Assembly: GCF_030852425.1 (NCBI RefSeq)
Contig: NZ_NSDM01000011.1
Coordinates: 186,001 to 250,000 of the forward strand
From: Saccharothrix longispora
GTDB taxonomy: Bacteria; Actinomycetota; Actinomycetes; Mycobacteriales; Pseudonocardiaceae
Length of the DNA: 64,000 bases
Reading direction: 5' to 3'
The first letter of the stretch is position 1, and each line of letters starts with the position of its first letter. Positions 29,075-36,830 of this stretch are shown piece after piece. The position numbers were made by a program, and so were the translations under genes. Under the pieces are notes generated by a model. It was not told where the DNA came from. It ran no database searches and saw only the letters and a program-made list of their open reading frames with translations.

Positions 29075-30395
29075 CCACGCCTCGCCCGCCCTGACGATCC
29101 TGCCGGTGACCGGGCTGCCGGAGTTCCGGCCCGGTGACGACCTGGCGGCGGCGCTCGCGTCGGCCGCGCCGTGGCTGGCCGACGGCGACGTGGTCGTCGT
29201 CACCTCCAAGGTGCTGTCCAAAGTGGAAGGTCGGCTGGTGCCCGTGCCCACCGACCCCGAGGAGCGCGACGCCGTGCGCCGGGAGTGGGTGCGGGCCGAG
29301 GCGGTGCGCGTGATCGCGCGGCGCGGCCGGACCCTCATCACGGAGAACAGGCTGGGCGTGGTGCAGGCCGCGTCCGGCGTGGACGCGTCCAACGTGGCCG
29401 GTGACGAGATCGCGCTGCTGCCGCTGGACCCGGACGGGTCGGCCGGCGCGCTGCGGGCGGCGCTGCGCGGGCTGCTGGGCGTGTCCGTGGCGGTCGTGGT
29501 GACCGACACGATGGGCCGGGCGTGGCGGGTGGGCCAGACGGACGCCGCGATCGGCGCGTCCGGGCTGGGCGTGCTGCACCGGTACGCCGGCTCGGTCGAC
29601 GGCCAGGGCAACGAGCTGGTGGTGACCGAGGTCGCGGTGGCCGACGAGGTCGCCGCCGCCGCCGACCTGGTCAAGGGCAAGCTCGGCGGGGTGCCGGTGG
29701 CGGTGGTGCGCGGCCTGTCGCACGTCGACGACGGTTCGTCGGCCCGTGACCTGGCCCGCCCGGTCGAGGACGACCTGTTCCGGCTGGGCACGGCCGAGGC
29801 GGTCGCGCAGGGCCGGGCGGAGGCGGTGCTGCTGCGCCGGTCGGTGCGCTCGTTCGCGGCGGAGCCGGTGGACGTCGAAGCGCTTCGACGGGCCGTGGGC
29901 GCCGCCCTGACCGCACCCGCGCCGCACCACACGCGGCCGGTGCGGTTCGTGCGGCCGACGACGCGGCGCGCGGCGCTGCTGGACGCGATGCGCGAGCGGT
30001 GGGTGGCCGACCTGCGCGGCGACGGGCTGTCCGAGGAGGCGATCGCCCGCCGCACGGCGCGCGGCGACTTCCTGCGGGACGCGCCGGAAATCCTGCTGCC
30101 GTTCCTGGTGCGCGAGGGCGCGCACGACTACCCGGACGAGCGGCGCGCGTCGGCCGAGCGGACGATGTTCACCGTGGCCGGCGGCGCCGCCGTGCAGGGC
30201 CTGCTGGTCGCGCTGGCGGCCGAGGGCCTGGGCTCGTGCTGGGTGTCGTCGACGATCTTCTGCCCGGACGTGGTGCGCGCGGCGCTGGACCTGCCGGCGA
30301 CGTGGGAGCCGCTGGGGGCGGTGGCGGTCGGCGTGCCCGGGACGCCGCTGACCCCGCGCCCGCCCCGTGACCTCGAAGGGTTCGTGGAGCTGTGA
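29058..30395 (+). CDS. fbiB: FbiB, bifunctional F420 gamma-glutamyl ligase / dehydro-F420-0 reductase
   Basis: This 445-residue fusion has an N-terminal CofE domain (about 1-245): [55 protein letters not shown]. It adds glutamates to F420-0. The C-terminal FMN-dependent nitroreductase-like domain (about 265-445) has [21 protein letters not shown] and [21 protein letters not shown], and in mycobacteria reduces dehydro-F420-0. The length matches the mycobacterial fusion. The GTG at 29058 overlaps fbiA by 17 bases; a TTG at 29067 is an alternative. The stop overlaps the Nudix gene (GTGA). Confidence 0.94.
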   Translation: MSRLADHASPALTILPVTGLPEFRPGDDLAAALASAAPWLADGDVVVVTSKVLSKVEGRLVPVPTDPEERDAVRREWVRAEAVRVIARRGRTLITENRLGVVQAASGVDASNVAGDEIALLPLDPDGSAGALRAALRGLLGVSVAVVVTDTMGRAWRVGQTDAAIGASGLGVLHRYAGSVDGQGNELVVTEVAVADEVAAAADLVKGKLGGVPVAVVRGLSHVDDGSSARDLARPVEDDLFRLGTAEAVAQGRAEAVLLRRSVRSFAAEPVDVEALRRAVGAALTAPAPHHTRPVRFVRPTTRRAALLDAMRERWVADLRGDGLSEEAIARRTARGDFLRDAPEILLPFLVREGAHDYPDERRASAERTMFTVAGGAAVQGLLVALAAEGLGSCWVSSTIFCPDVVRAALDLPATWEPLGAVAVGVPGTPLTPRPPRDLEGFVEL

Positions 30396-30940
30396 GCGTG
30401 GAGGACCTGCACGCGGACGCCGTGGCCACGTTGGACGGGTGGCGTCCCGCCGACCGGACCCAGGAGTCGCTGCGGCAGGCGTACCTGGGGTTCCTGGCGG
30501 CGCGGGAGGACGGCTGCCTGCGCTCGTGCGAGCCGGGGCACGTCACCGCGTCGGCGCTGGTGCTGAACGCGACGGCCGACGCGACCCTGCTCACCCTGCA
30601 CCCGAGGGTGGGCCGCTGGCTCCAGCTGGGCGGGCACTGCGAGCCGACCGACACGACGCTCGCCGGCGCCGCGCTGCGCGAGGCGACCGAGGAGTCGGGC
30701 ATCCGGGGCCTGCGCGTCGAGCCGACGCCGATCCACCTCGACGTGCACCCGATCACGTGCTCGCTGGGCAAGCCGACGCGCCACTTCGACGTCCGCTACC
30801 TGGTGCGCGCCCCGGTCGGCGCCCGGCCGACGCGCAGCGCCGAGTCGGTCGACCTCCAGTGGTGGCCGCTCGACTCGATGCCCGCGAACGTGGACGACCT
30901 GTTCCCGATGATCGAGGCGGCCCTGGCGCGGTTGCGCTGA
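30392..30940 (+). CDS. Nudix hydrolase
   Basis: This 182-residue Nudix protein contains [25 protein letters not shown], the Nudix box with the core REATEE metal-binding residues; the first conserved glutamate is replaced by aspartate. Nudix enzymes cleave nucleoside diphosphates linked to another moiety. The substrate is unknown. The [22 protein letters not shown] part is like a subgroup common in actinobacteria. The 4-base GTGA overlap with fbiB indicates translational coupling, so a link with F420 or Fo/flavin metabolism is possible but unproven. Confidence 0.85.
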   Translation: MSVEDLHADAVATLDGWRPADRTQESLRQAYLGFLAAREDGCLRSCEPGHVTASALVLNATADATLLTLHPRVGRWLQLGGHCEPTDTTLAGAALREATEESGIRGLRVEPTPIHLDVHPITCSLGKPTRHFDVRYLVRAPVGARPTRSAESVDLQWWPLDSMPANVDDLFPMIEAALARLR

Positions 30941-30953
30941 GCCGCGGTCGCCC

Positions 30954-30969
30954 GTGACCCCGGGGTCAC
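30954..30969. terminator. Perfect palindrome between convergent Nudix and glycosylase genes
   Basis: GTGACCCCGGGGTCAC is a 16-bp perfect palindrome (as RNA, a 6-bp stem with a 4-nt loop). It lies 14 bases after the Nudix stop and overlaps the stop codon of the convergent DNA glycosylase gene. A short terminator for the rightward operon is the simplest reading. Confidence 0.45.
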
Positions 30970-31889
30970 AGGGCGCGGTGGTCGCGCGGGCTGAAGCGGG
31001 GGCCGAAGCGGGGCTTGCCGAGGCCCGCCGCGAGGACGTAGCGGACCGCGCGCTGCCGCTGCGGCGCGTAGACGGCCAGTTCGGCGGCCATGGCGTCGTC
31101 GTCGACGCGGCGGCCGAGCAGGGCCCAGCCGACCAGGCCGGCCACGTGGAAGTCGCCGAAGCTGACCGCGTCCGCGTCGCCCCACGCGCGCTGGGCCACC
31201 TCGGCCGCCGTCCACGCGCCGATGCCGGGCACCTTGCGCAGCAGCGCCCGCCCGGCCTCGCCGCCGAGCGCGCACGCGTCCTCCAGCCGGTGGGCCACCC
31301 GGGCCGCGGCGACGAGGGCGCGGCGGCGCGTGCCGTCCACGCCAGCCCGGTGCCACTCCCAGTCGGTGATCGACAGGATCGCGCGCGGTGTCGGCGGGAC
31401 CCGCAGGTCGGGCAGCGGGCCGGGCGCCGCCGTGCCGAAGCGCAGGCACAGCTCGCGGTACGAGCGGTGGGCCTCGGTGCCGGTCACCTTCTGCTCCAGC
31501 ACGGCGGGCAGCAGGGCGTCCCACACGCGGCCCGTGGCCGACAGCCTGAGGCCGGGGCGCCGGCGGCGGACCTCCGCGACCAGCCGGTGGTGGCACTCGA
31601 ACGCGGAGTCGTCGTCGGAGGCGCCCAGCAGGGCCGGCAGGCCGTCCAGCAGCCAGTCGGCCCCCGGCCCCCACGCCTCGGCCTCCACCGCGTCGCCGCG
31701 CCGGACGCGCAGGGTGCCGGGGCCGGCCGGGGTGTTGGCGGTCAGCCACACCCCGGCATCCGCCCCGCTCCCCGTCGCGGTCCGGAACGAGGGGTCCCCC
31801 GGTCCCCGCCGCAACGGCCCCAGCACGGCGCCGAGGTCGAGCGGGAACGGGGGCGCCCACGTCCGGCCGGCCACCCGGAGGTCCGTCAC
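30966..31889 (-). CDS. AlkA-like HhH-GPD DNA-3-methyladenine glycosylase
   Basis: This 307-residue protein has a helix-hairpin-helix motif LLRKVPGIGAWTAAEVAQRA followed by DADAVSFGDFHVAGLVGWAL, where the aspartate in GDFH is the expected catalytic residue of the HhH-GPD glycosylases. An N-terminal beta domain (about 1-90) and GRVWDALLPAVLEQKVTG match the AlkA-type fold that removes alkylated purines. The start is a GTG at 31889, immediately after the manC stop (31890-31892), so it is likely the last gene of a manC-glycosylase transcript. Substrate range cannot be told from sequence. Confidence 0.85.
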   Translation of the reverse strand: MTDLRVAGRTWAPPFPLDLGAVLGPLRRGPGDPSFRTATGSGADAGVWLTANTPAGPGTLRVRRGDAVEAEAWGPGADWLLDGLPALLGASDDDSAFECHHRLVAEVRRRRPGLRLSATGRVWDALLPAVLEQKVTGTEAHRSYRELCLRFGTAAPGPLPDLRVPPTPRAILSITDWEWHRAGVDGTRRRALVAAARVAHRLEDACALGGEAGRALLRKVPGIGAWTAAEVAQRAWGDADAVSFGDFHVAGLVGWALLGRRVDDDAMAAELAVYAPQRQRAVRYVLAAGLGKPRFGPRFSPRDHRAL

Positions 31890-32966
31890 CTAGGCATCCG
31901 CGGAGAACCTGATCCCGGCCTCGGGCAGCACGACCCCCGGCCACACCCGGACCCCGCCGACCAGCTCGCACCGCGCGCCGACCACGGCGCCGTCGCCGAT
32001 CACCGCGTCCACGACCACCGCGCCGGCCTGCACCAGGGCGTTCGCCCCCAGCACGCTGCGCTCCACGCGCGCGCCCTCGCCGACCACCGCGCCGTCGAAC
32101 AGCACCGCGCCGTCCACGACGGCACTGGCCGCGACCGTGCACCCGGCCCCGACCGTCGCGCCGCCCCGGACCACGGCGGACTCGTCGACCACGGCGCCCG
32201 GCAGCAGCACCGCCTCGCCGGTGGCGGACAGCGCCGCGGTCGGCGCGACCCCCCGCACCAGGTCCGCCGAGCCCCGCACGAACGCGGCGGGCGTGCCGAG
32301 GTCCAGCCAGTACGAGGCGTCGACGTGCCCCTGCACCCGCGCGCCGGCCGCCAGCAGGCCGGGGAACGTCTCGCGCTCCACGGACACCGGCCGCCCCGCG
32401 GGGATGCCCTCGACCACCTCGCGCCTGAACACGTAGCAACCCGCGTTGATCTGGTCCGTCGGCGGGTTCTCGGTCTTCTCCAGGAACGCGGTGACGCGCC
32501 CGTCGGCGTCCGTCGGCACGCACCCGAACCGGCGGGGGTCCTCGACGCGGACCAGGTGCAGCGTCACGTCCGCGCCGGACCCGCGGTGCGTGTCGAGGAC
32601 GCCGCACAGGTCCACGCCGGACAGGATGTCGCCGTTGAACACCATCACGTCGCGCTCGCGCAGCTTGTGGGCCACGTTCCGGATCGCGCCCGCGGTGTCC
32701 AGCGGCACGTCCTCGACCACGTACTCCAGCTCCAGGCCGAGGGCCGAGCCGTCGCCGAAGTGCTCCTCGAACACCTCGGCCTTGTACGACGTGCCGAGCA
32801 CCACGTGCGTGATCCCGGCCTCCCTGATGCGCGACAGCAGGTGGGTGAGGAAAGGCACCCCGGCCGTCGGCAGCATGGGCTTGGGGGCGGACAGGGTCAG
32901 TGGCCGCAGCCGGGTTCCCTTGCCCCCGACCAGAACCACTGCCTCGGCGCCTTGCAGCTCCGACAT
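31890..32966 (-). CDS. manC: Mannose-1-phosphate guanylyltransferase-type NDP-sugar synthase
   Basis: This 358-residue nucleotidyltransferase (Rv3264c position) should make GDP-mannose from mannose-1-phosphate. It opens AVVLVGGKGTRLRPLTLSAPKPMLP, the signature of sugar-phosphate nucleotidyltransferases, with MVFNGDILSG as the metal-binding aspartate. The C-terminal third (about 240-358) is a left-handed beta-helix of hexapeptide-like repeats (VVRGGATVGAGCTV, VLFDGAVVGEGARVERSVLG). The ATG at 32966 has GGAGGA about nine bases upstream. In M. tuberculosis wbbL lies directly upstream; here a divergent gene and the NNH7 pair intervene. Confidence 0.9.
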   Translation of the reverse strand: MSELQGAEAVVLVGGKGTRLRPLTLSAPKPMLPTAGVPFLTHLLSRIREAGITHVVLGTSYKAEVFEEHFGDGSALGLELEYVVEDVPLDTAGAIRNVAHKLRERDVMVFNGDILSGVDLCGVLDTHRGSGADVTLHLVRVEDPRRFGCVPTDADGRVTAFLEKTENPPTDQINAGCYVFRREVVEGIPAGRPVSVERETFPGLLAAGARVQGHVDASYWLDLGTPAAFVRGSADLVRGVAPTAALSATGEAVLLPGAVVDESAVVRGGATVGAGCTVAASAVVDGAVLFDGAVVGEGARVERSVLGANALVQAGAVVVDAVIGDGAVVGARCELVGGVRVWPGVVLPEAGIRFSADA

Positions 32967-33122
32967 GCCGTTTTTCCTCCTCCGCTTACTTCCACCCTGA
33001 GTTGCGAATACTCTGGCACGAGCACCTCGACGGCACGGGCGGTGGTCCGGGTCCGGGGAGCGCACACCGATCCGGCACCGCCGGCGTTCACCGCCGGCCC
33101 AAAGCACGCAGGAGAGATCCGG

Positions 33123-33518
33123 ATGGACCCCCGCGCTCGGGCCGACGCGGCACTCGCCCGTGCACGTGCCCGCGGCATCCACGTCGTGACGCCGGACAAC
33201 ATGACGTCGCCGATGGACTCGTCGGCCACCCAGCAGATCCCGCGCAGCATGGTCGACGCCGTGGACCCCCGCATGGACCCCGACTCGACCATGGTCCTGG
33301 CCGCCCACGTGGCGGCGGGCAGGCCGGCCCCTCCCCCGACGACCCCTCCCCCGCCGCCCGCGGCGCCGCCGGAACCCGAGCAGGAGCTGCGCGTGGCCCC
33401 CGGTCCGGTGCCGACGGTGCAGCAGGTCCCGGTGTCGCGGCCGTCGCTGTCGCAGCGGTTGTCGGGCGGCCCCAGTCAGCCGCCGCCCGGCATGTCGCGG
33501 CGGTTGAGCGGGGACTGA
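33123..33518 (+). CDS. Conserved hypothetical proline-rich protein divergent from manC
   Basis: This 131-residue protein is of unknown function. Its N-terminal 60 residues (DPRARADAALARARARGIHV, then MTSPMDSSATQQIPRS) look like a conserved helical segment with phosphorylatable Ser/Thr, and residues 65-90 are a run of proline and alanine. The tail holds a repeated motif, SQRLSGG and SRRLSGD. No signal peptide or membrane segment is visible, so it is probably cytosolic. The ATG at 33123 has GGAGAGA five bases ahead. I recall similar small proteins beside manC in related actinobacteria but no function. Confidence 0.65.
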   Translation: MDPRARADAALARARARGIHVVTPDNMTSPMDSSATQQIPRSMVDAVDPRMDPDSTMVLAAHVAAGRPAPPPTTPPPPPAAPPEPEQELRVAPGPVPTVQQVPVSRPSLSQRLSGGPSQPPPGMSRRLSGD

Positions 33519-33533
33519 GGCCACCGGGCCGGT

Positions 33534-34613
33534 CTAGCGGGTCGGCCACTCCACCGCGTCGGCGAGGCCCTGGGACGTCGCCGCCTGCTTCAGGCGTGCC
33601 ACCAGCCCGCGGTCGACTTCGGCGAGCGTCCGGAGGTCCAGCCGGCCGAGAAGGCTCCGCACGTCCCTGGCGAAGCCGGTGATCGGCGGACCCGAGAGGT
33701 TGAAGCCCAATTCGATCAAGCAGACCGGACTTTCGGCCACGGACTTCGGCGAGCAACTGGACATGTACCTGGCGAAAATCGGACTCGCCTCCTCCCAGTC
33801 GCCCCCGGATCGCAGGAAGCGCAGTGCGCACCCGATCAGGGAATCGGCTTCCGCACCGCTCCCATCGCCATAGGCCATCACCAGGCGCAACATCGACAAG
33901 GACGCGACGTCATCGCGCGCCGGCGCGTCGAACAGGATCGTCCAGCACGGACTGAAATCAGCGCCGGACTTCGACAGGTGCGTCAGGCAGGCTTCGAAAG
34001 CACCTGCTCGCCGCTCCTCGGACTGCGAGGTCGGCACTACCAACAACAGGTGCGAGACTGAACGGGCCCGGCCGTCGGAAACGATGAACAACTCGGGGTT
34101 GGGCTCCAGGTTTTCCATCAGCGGTTCGACCAGGTGCAGCACCTGGTACCCGCGATCAGAAACACAGAAACGCTCCCAGCGGGGAAATTCCGCCACGTCA
34201 AGGGCGGAGAAGAAATAACCCTCTCCGACTTCCCCTTTCACGTCGTAGAACAGTTGATCGACGTCAACGCGGTCGAAGACCGGTGCACCCCGCCGCAACT
34301 CGACCTCGACGTCGGCGCTGTCCGCCTGGCGAATCCTGATGTCCAACACCTCGGTCAGGCTGTCCCACTCCTCGGCGCTCACCTGCGATCGCCAGAGGAA
34401 CGCCAGGGATTGCCACGCCCTCTGCCCACTCGACCCTCCCAGGCTCGACGCCACGAACGCGCCCTTCACCACCACGGCGAGCACGACGAGGTTCGCGGTG
34501 TACGCAGCGATACGTCGCGTGACCGGCAGCCCTTGTGGCGCGTAACGCGCGTGCTCCGGCTCCGGACCCGTCTGCTGCACTGCGTCGATCAGTCTGACGA
34601 ACAGGGCTCGCAA
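33534..34613 (-). CDS. Membrane-anchored protein of unknown function, coupled to the NNH7 gene
   Basis: This 359-residue protein is not recognised. One hydrophobic segment near residues 36-57 (YTANLVVLAVVVKGAFVASS) suggests a single membrane anchor with a cytosolic domain of about 300 residues. That domain begins AFLWRSQVSAEEWDSLTEVL and ends in a helical region with several cysteines (MSSCSPKSVAESPVC). The TTG start at 34613 lies 25 bases inside the end of the NNH7 gene; a GTG at about residue 12 is an alternative. Base composition is visibly less GC-rich than the neighbours, which suggests recent acquisition. It may be the effector or partner of the NNH7 protein. Confidence 0.6.
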   Translation of the reverse strand: MRALFVRLIDAVQQTGPEPEHARYAPQGLPVTRRIAAYTANLVVLAVVVKGAFVASSLGGSSGQRAWQSLAFLWRSQVSAEEWDSLTEVLDIRIRQADSADVEVELRRGAPVFDRVDVDQLFYDVKGEVGEGYFFSALDVAEFPRWERFCVSDRGYQVLHLVEPLMENLEPNPELFIVSDGRARSVSHLLLVVPTSQSEERRAGAFEACLTHLSKSGADFSPCWTILFDAPARDDVASLSMLRLVMAYGDGSGAEADSLIGCALRFLRSGGDWEEASPIFARYMSSCSPKSVAESPVCLIELGFNLSGPPITGFARDVRSLLGRLDLRTLAEVDRGLVARLKQAATSQGLADAVEWPTR

Positions 34614-35449
34614 CGCCTCAGGATCGGCAGGACCAGCCCGGGCGGCACCTCACCGTCCACGATCGGCCTGCCGAGTGCGGCGCGGTAACCGCGGGCCAGG
34701 TCCACCCGTCGCCCGTCGGGCGGCTGCGAGCCCGTGAGCGACACCAGCAGCTCGCGCATGTCCGCCAGGGCGGCGCGCACGGCAGCGCGGGTCGACGCGT
34801 GCTCGATGCCGCTCGTCCAGACCGCGAACTCGGGGCAGTCGAGGGCGAGGGCGCGGTAGCGCGCCCGGTAGTGGGCCAGGGCCCGGTCCGGCACCTCGGC
34901 TTCAGCGGTCCTGTCGAACTTGTCGCGCCGGGCCTCGGGAAGGGCCCGCCACGCTCGGAGGCCGCCGAGGAAGTCGATCACTTCGTGGGTCGTGAGCGTG
35001 TGGAAGGTCCAGAGCTGGACGCTGATGTCCTCCGGTGGCTGCTCGGCGCTCGGCAGCGGGATGGCGGTGTCCAGCAACACGCGCACGAGGTCGCGCTTCG
35101 AGGTGGCGCGATCGGCTCCGGCCAGGACCAACTGCTCGCCGGCGTCGAGCTTGAGCCCGGCGGGCAGGCCGACCTCGTCCAGGGCCTCGAAGAAGGAGGT
35201 CACCACGAGCACGCCGTGCGCCGCTTCGAGTAATCGGGTCCGGTCGACCCGGTGCAGGCCGGTCACCCGTTCCCGCACCGACGACAGGACCTTCCTGCCC
35301 ACGCGCACCACCTCGGTGCGGGCGTCCAGCAGGTCGATGCCACCCGTCACCAGCACGGTGGCGGCGGAGGCGTGGTCCAGGAGCTTCGCCAGGCCGGTGT
35401 CGCCGCCGAGCGGCTTCACGGCGTCCCGGTACGAGAGGGAACTGCGCAC
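34589..35449 (-). CDS. NNH7-type (NACHT N-terminal helical) protein lacking a NACHT domain
   Basis: This 286-residue helical protein matches, from memory of the family, the N-terminal module found on actinobacterial NACHT NTPases: SLSYRDAVKPLGGD at the start, RTRLLEAAHGVLVVTSFFEA, VPDRALAHYRARYRALA, then CPEFAVW and YRAALGRPIVDGEVPPGL. In full-length proteins a linker and NACHT NTPase follow this last motif; here the frame stops 15 residues later (LRRCEPCSSD). No P-loop is present in this gene or the next. It starts 9 bases after the wbbL stop, so it would be co-transcribed with it. NACHT proteins are conflict/immune switches; a standalone NNH7 could be a sensor, an inhibitor or a remnant. 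Confidence 0.65.
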   Translation of the reverse strand: MRSSLSYRDAVKPLGGDTGLAKLLDHASAATVLVTGGIDLLDARTEVVRVGRKVLSSVRERVTGLHRVDRTRLLEAAHGVLVVTSFFEALDEVGLPAGLKLDAGEQLVLAGADRATSKRDLVRVLLDTAIPLPSAEQPPEDISVQLWTFHTLTTHEVIDFLGGLRAWRALPEARRDKFDRTAEAEVPDRALAHYRARYRALALDCPEFAVWTSGIEHASTRAAVRAALADMRELLVSLTGSQPPDGRRVDLARGYRAALGRPIVDGEVPPGLVLPILRRCEPCSSD

Positions 35450-35458
35450 CCGGAAGGT

Positions 35459-36319
35459 CTAGCGGGTCAGGACCTTCAGCCGCAACGACAGGCCCGCCCG
35501 CACGGCCAGCATCACCGGGGCCCACAGCGGGCCCCGGTGGCGGTCGGACAGGTAGCGGTAGGCGCTGGAGTGGTGGGCGGCGAGCATGCGGGACGAGGCG
35601 CGCTTCGTCGAGTGGCCGCCGATGTGCACCACCTCGGCCTCCGGCACGTACACGTTGAGCCAGCCGGCGCGGGCGATGCGGTCGCCCAGGTCGACGTCCT
35701 CGAAGTACATGAAGTACCTCGGGTCGAAGCCGTCGACCGAGTCGAACGCCTCGCGCCTGAGCAGCAGGCACGAGCCGGACAACCAGCCGGCCGTGCGCTC
35801 CTCCAGGGACGCCGCGGCCTGCCGGTAGGCCGTCGACCAGGGGTTGGCCGGCCACAGGTGCCCGAAGACGGCGTGGCCCAGGCCCCGCCCGAGGGACGGC
35901 AGGAGGCGCGCCGAGGGGTAGACGTCGCCGGACGGTTCGCGGATCAGCGGGCCGAAAGCGCCGCCGCGGGGCCAGCGCTTGGCGGCCTCCAGCAGGGCGT
36001 CCAGGCTGCCCACGCCCCACGACAGGTCGGGGTTGGCGACCGCGACCCAGCCGACCGAGTCCGGCAGTGACCGCACGCCCTGGTTGGCCGCGGCCCCGTA
36101 GCCGAGGTTGCCGCCGGTCGACAGGAACGTCACGTGGTCGTGCTCGGCCGCCGCGCGCTCGGGGACGCCGTCGGTGGACCCGTTGTCGGCCAGGACCACC
36201 GACACCGGTCGGGTCGTCGCCGACGACAGCGTGGACAGGAACGTGTCCAGGGTGTCACCGGGCGAGTAGGTGACGGTCACCACCGCCAGGCCGTCTCCGT
36301 AGCGCGTCACGCCGGCCAC
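35459..36319 (-). CDS. wbbL: WbbL-type rhamnosyltransferase for the arabinogalactan/peptidoglycan linker
   Basis: This 286-residue GT2 enzyme is the positional and sequence match of WbbL (Rv3265c), which transfers rhamnose from dTDP-rhamnose to GlcNAc-PP-decaprenol. Motifs: VVTVTYSPGDTLDTFLSTL, VVLADNGSTDGVP, VAVANPDLSW as the metal-binding region, GSCLLLRREAFDSVDGFDP and YFMYFEDVDLGDRIARAGW for acceptor/catalysis. The donor is supplied by RmlB/RmlD, encoded 13-15 kb away here rather than next door. The GTG at 36319 follows the DUF4396 stop almost directly. Confidence 0.88.
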   Translation of the reverse strand: MAGVTRYGDGLAVVTVTYSPGDTLDTFLSTLSSATTRPVSVVLADNGSTDGVPERAAAEHDHVTFLSTGGNLGYGAAANQGVRSLPDSVGWVAVANPDLSWGVGSLDALLEAAKRWPRGGAFGPLIREPSGDVYPSARLLPSLGRGLGHAVFGHLWPANPWSTAYRQAAASLEERTAGWLSGSCLLLRREAFDSVDGFDPRYFMYFEDVDLGDRIARAGWLNVYVPEAEVVHIGGHSTKRASSRMLAAHHSSAYRYLSDRHRGPLWAPVMLAVRAGLSLRLKVLTR

Positions 36320-36320
36320 C

Positions 36321-36764
36321 CTAGTGGTGGTGCGCGTGGTGCACGACGGCGTGCCCCTTGCCCCGCGAGATCAGCCACCGGTTGACGGGCACGGTCAGCA
36401 CGAACGCGACCGCGAGCGAGAACGCCAGCGCGCCCCAGAACAGCAGGCTCGCCAGACCGGACTCCATCGCGCCGGGCACGACGACCATGATCGCGTTGTC
36501 GACGACCTCCATGACCGCGATCGACACGGTGTCCGCGGCCAGCGCCACCTTCAGGGCCGCGCCGAACGCGAGCCCGGTGCGCAGCACGCCCCGCACGGTG
36601 AGCGCGTAGCCGAAGAAGAACGCCAGCGCGACCGCGAGCACCACCGTGCCCCAGTTCGGCAGGCCGAGCGCGGTGCCGACGACCATGCCGAGCACCTCGC
36701 CGATCGCGCAGCCGGTGAGGCAGTGCAGCGTGGCGGAGACCGCCGTTGACCAGGATGCCTTCAT
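36321..36764 (-). CDS. DUF4396 membrane protein with histidine-rich tail
   Basis: This 147-residue protein has about four membrane helices (CLTGCAIGEVLGMVVGTALG, VVLAVALAFFFGYALTV, ALAADTVSIAVMEVVDNAIM, ALAFSLAVAFVLTVPVNRW) typical of DUF4396. The C-terminus RGKGHAVVHHAHHH is histidine-rich and could bind metal. A CsoR-like palindrome sits 11 bases upstream of the ATG at 36764, so Cu(I)-responsive expression is likely. Its function is not established; a role in metal handling is inferred from the operator and tail. wbbL begins one base after its stop, so wbbL could share its transcript. Confidence 0.8.
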   Translation of the reverse strand: MKASWSTAVSATLHCLTGCAIGEVLGMVVGTALGLPNWGTVVLAVALAFFFGYALTVRGVLRTGLAFGAALKVALAADTVSIAVMEVVDNAIMVVVPGAMESGLASLLFWGALAFSLAVAFVLTVPVNRWLISRGKGHAVVHHAHHH

Positions 36765-36774
36765 ACCGCCCAAT

Positions 36775-36791
36775 ATACCCCCAGGGGGTAT
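36775..36791. promoter_or_regulatory. CsoR-type operator upstream of the DUF4396 gene
   Basis: ATACCCCC-A-GGGGGTAT is a perfect 17-bp palindrome, the pattern of sites bound by CsoR-family copper repressors (compare ATACCCTACGGGGGTAT of Bacillus copZ, as I recall it). It lies 11 bases upstream of the DUF4396 start, where a bound repressor would block initiation. No CsoR gene is in the window. Confidence 0.75.
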
Positions 36792-36830
36792 GAAGGAGGC
36801 AAGGGGGGACCGGGGTCGGGACGGGGGTGG

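Noticed and set aside
33123-36319. Prophage or transposon carrying the NNH7 pair
   Set aside because: No integrase, transposase, terminal repeats or target-site duplication was seen; only composition and gene order suggest transfer.
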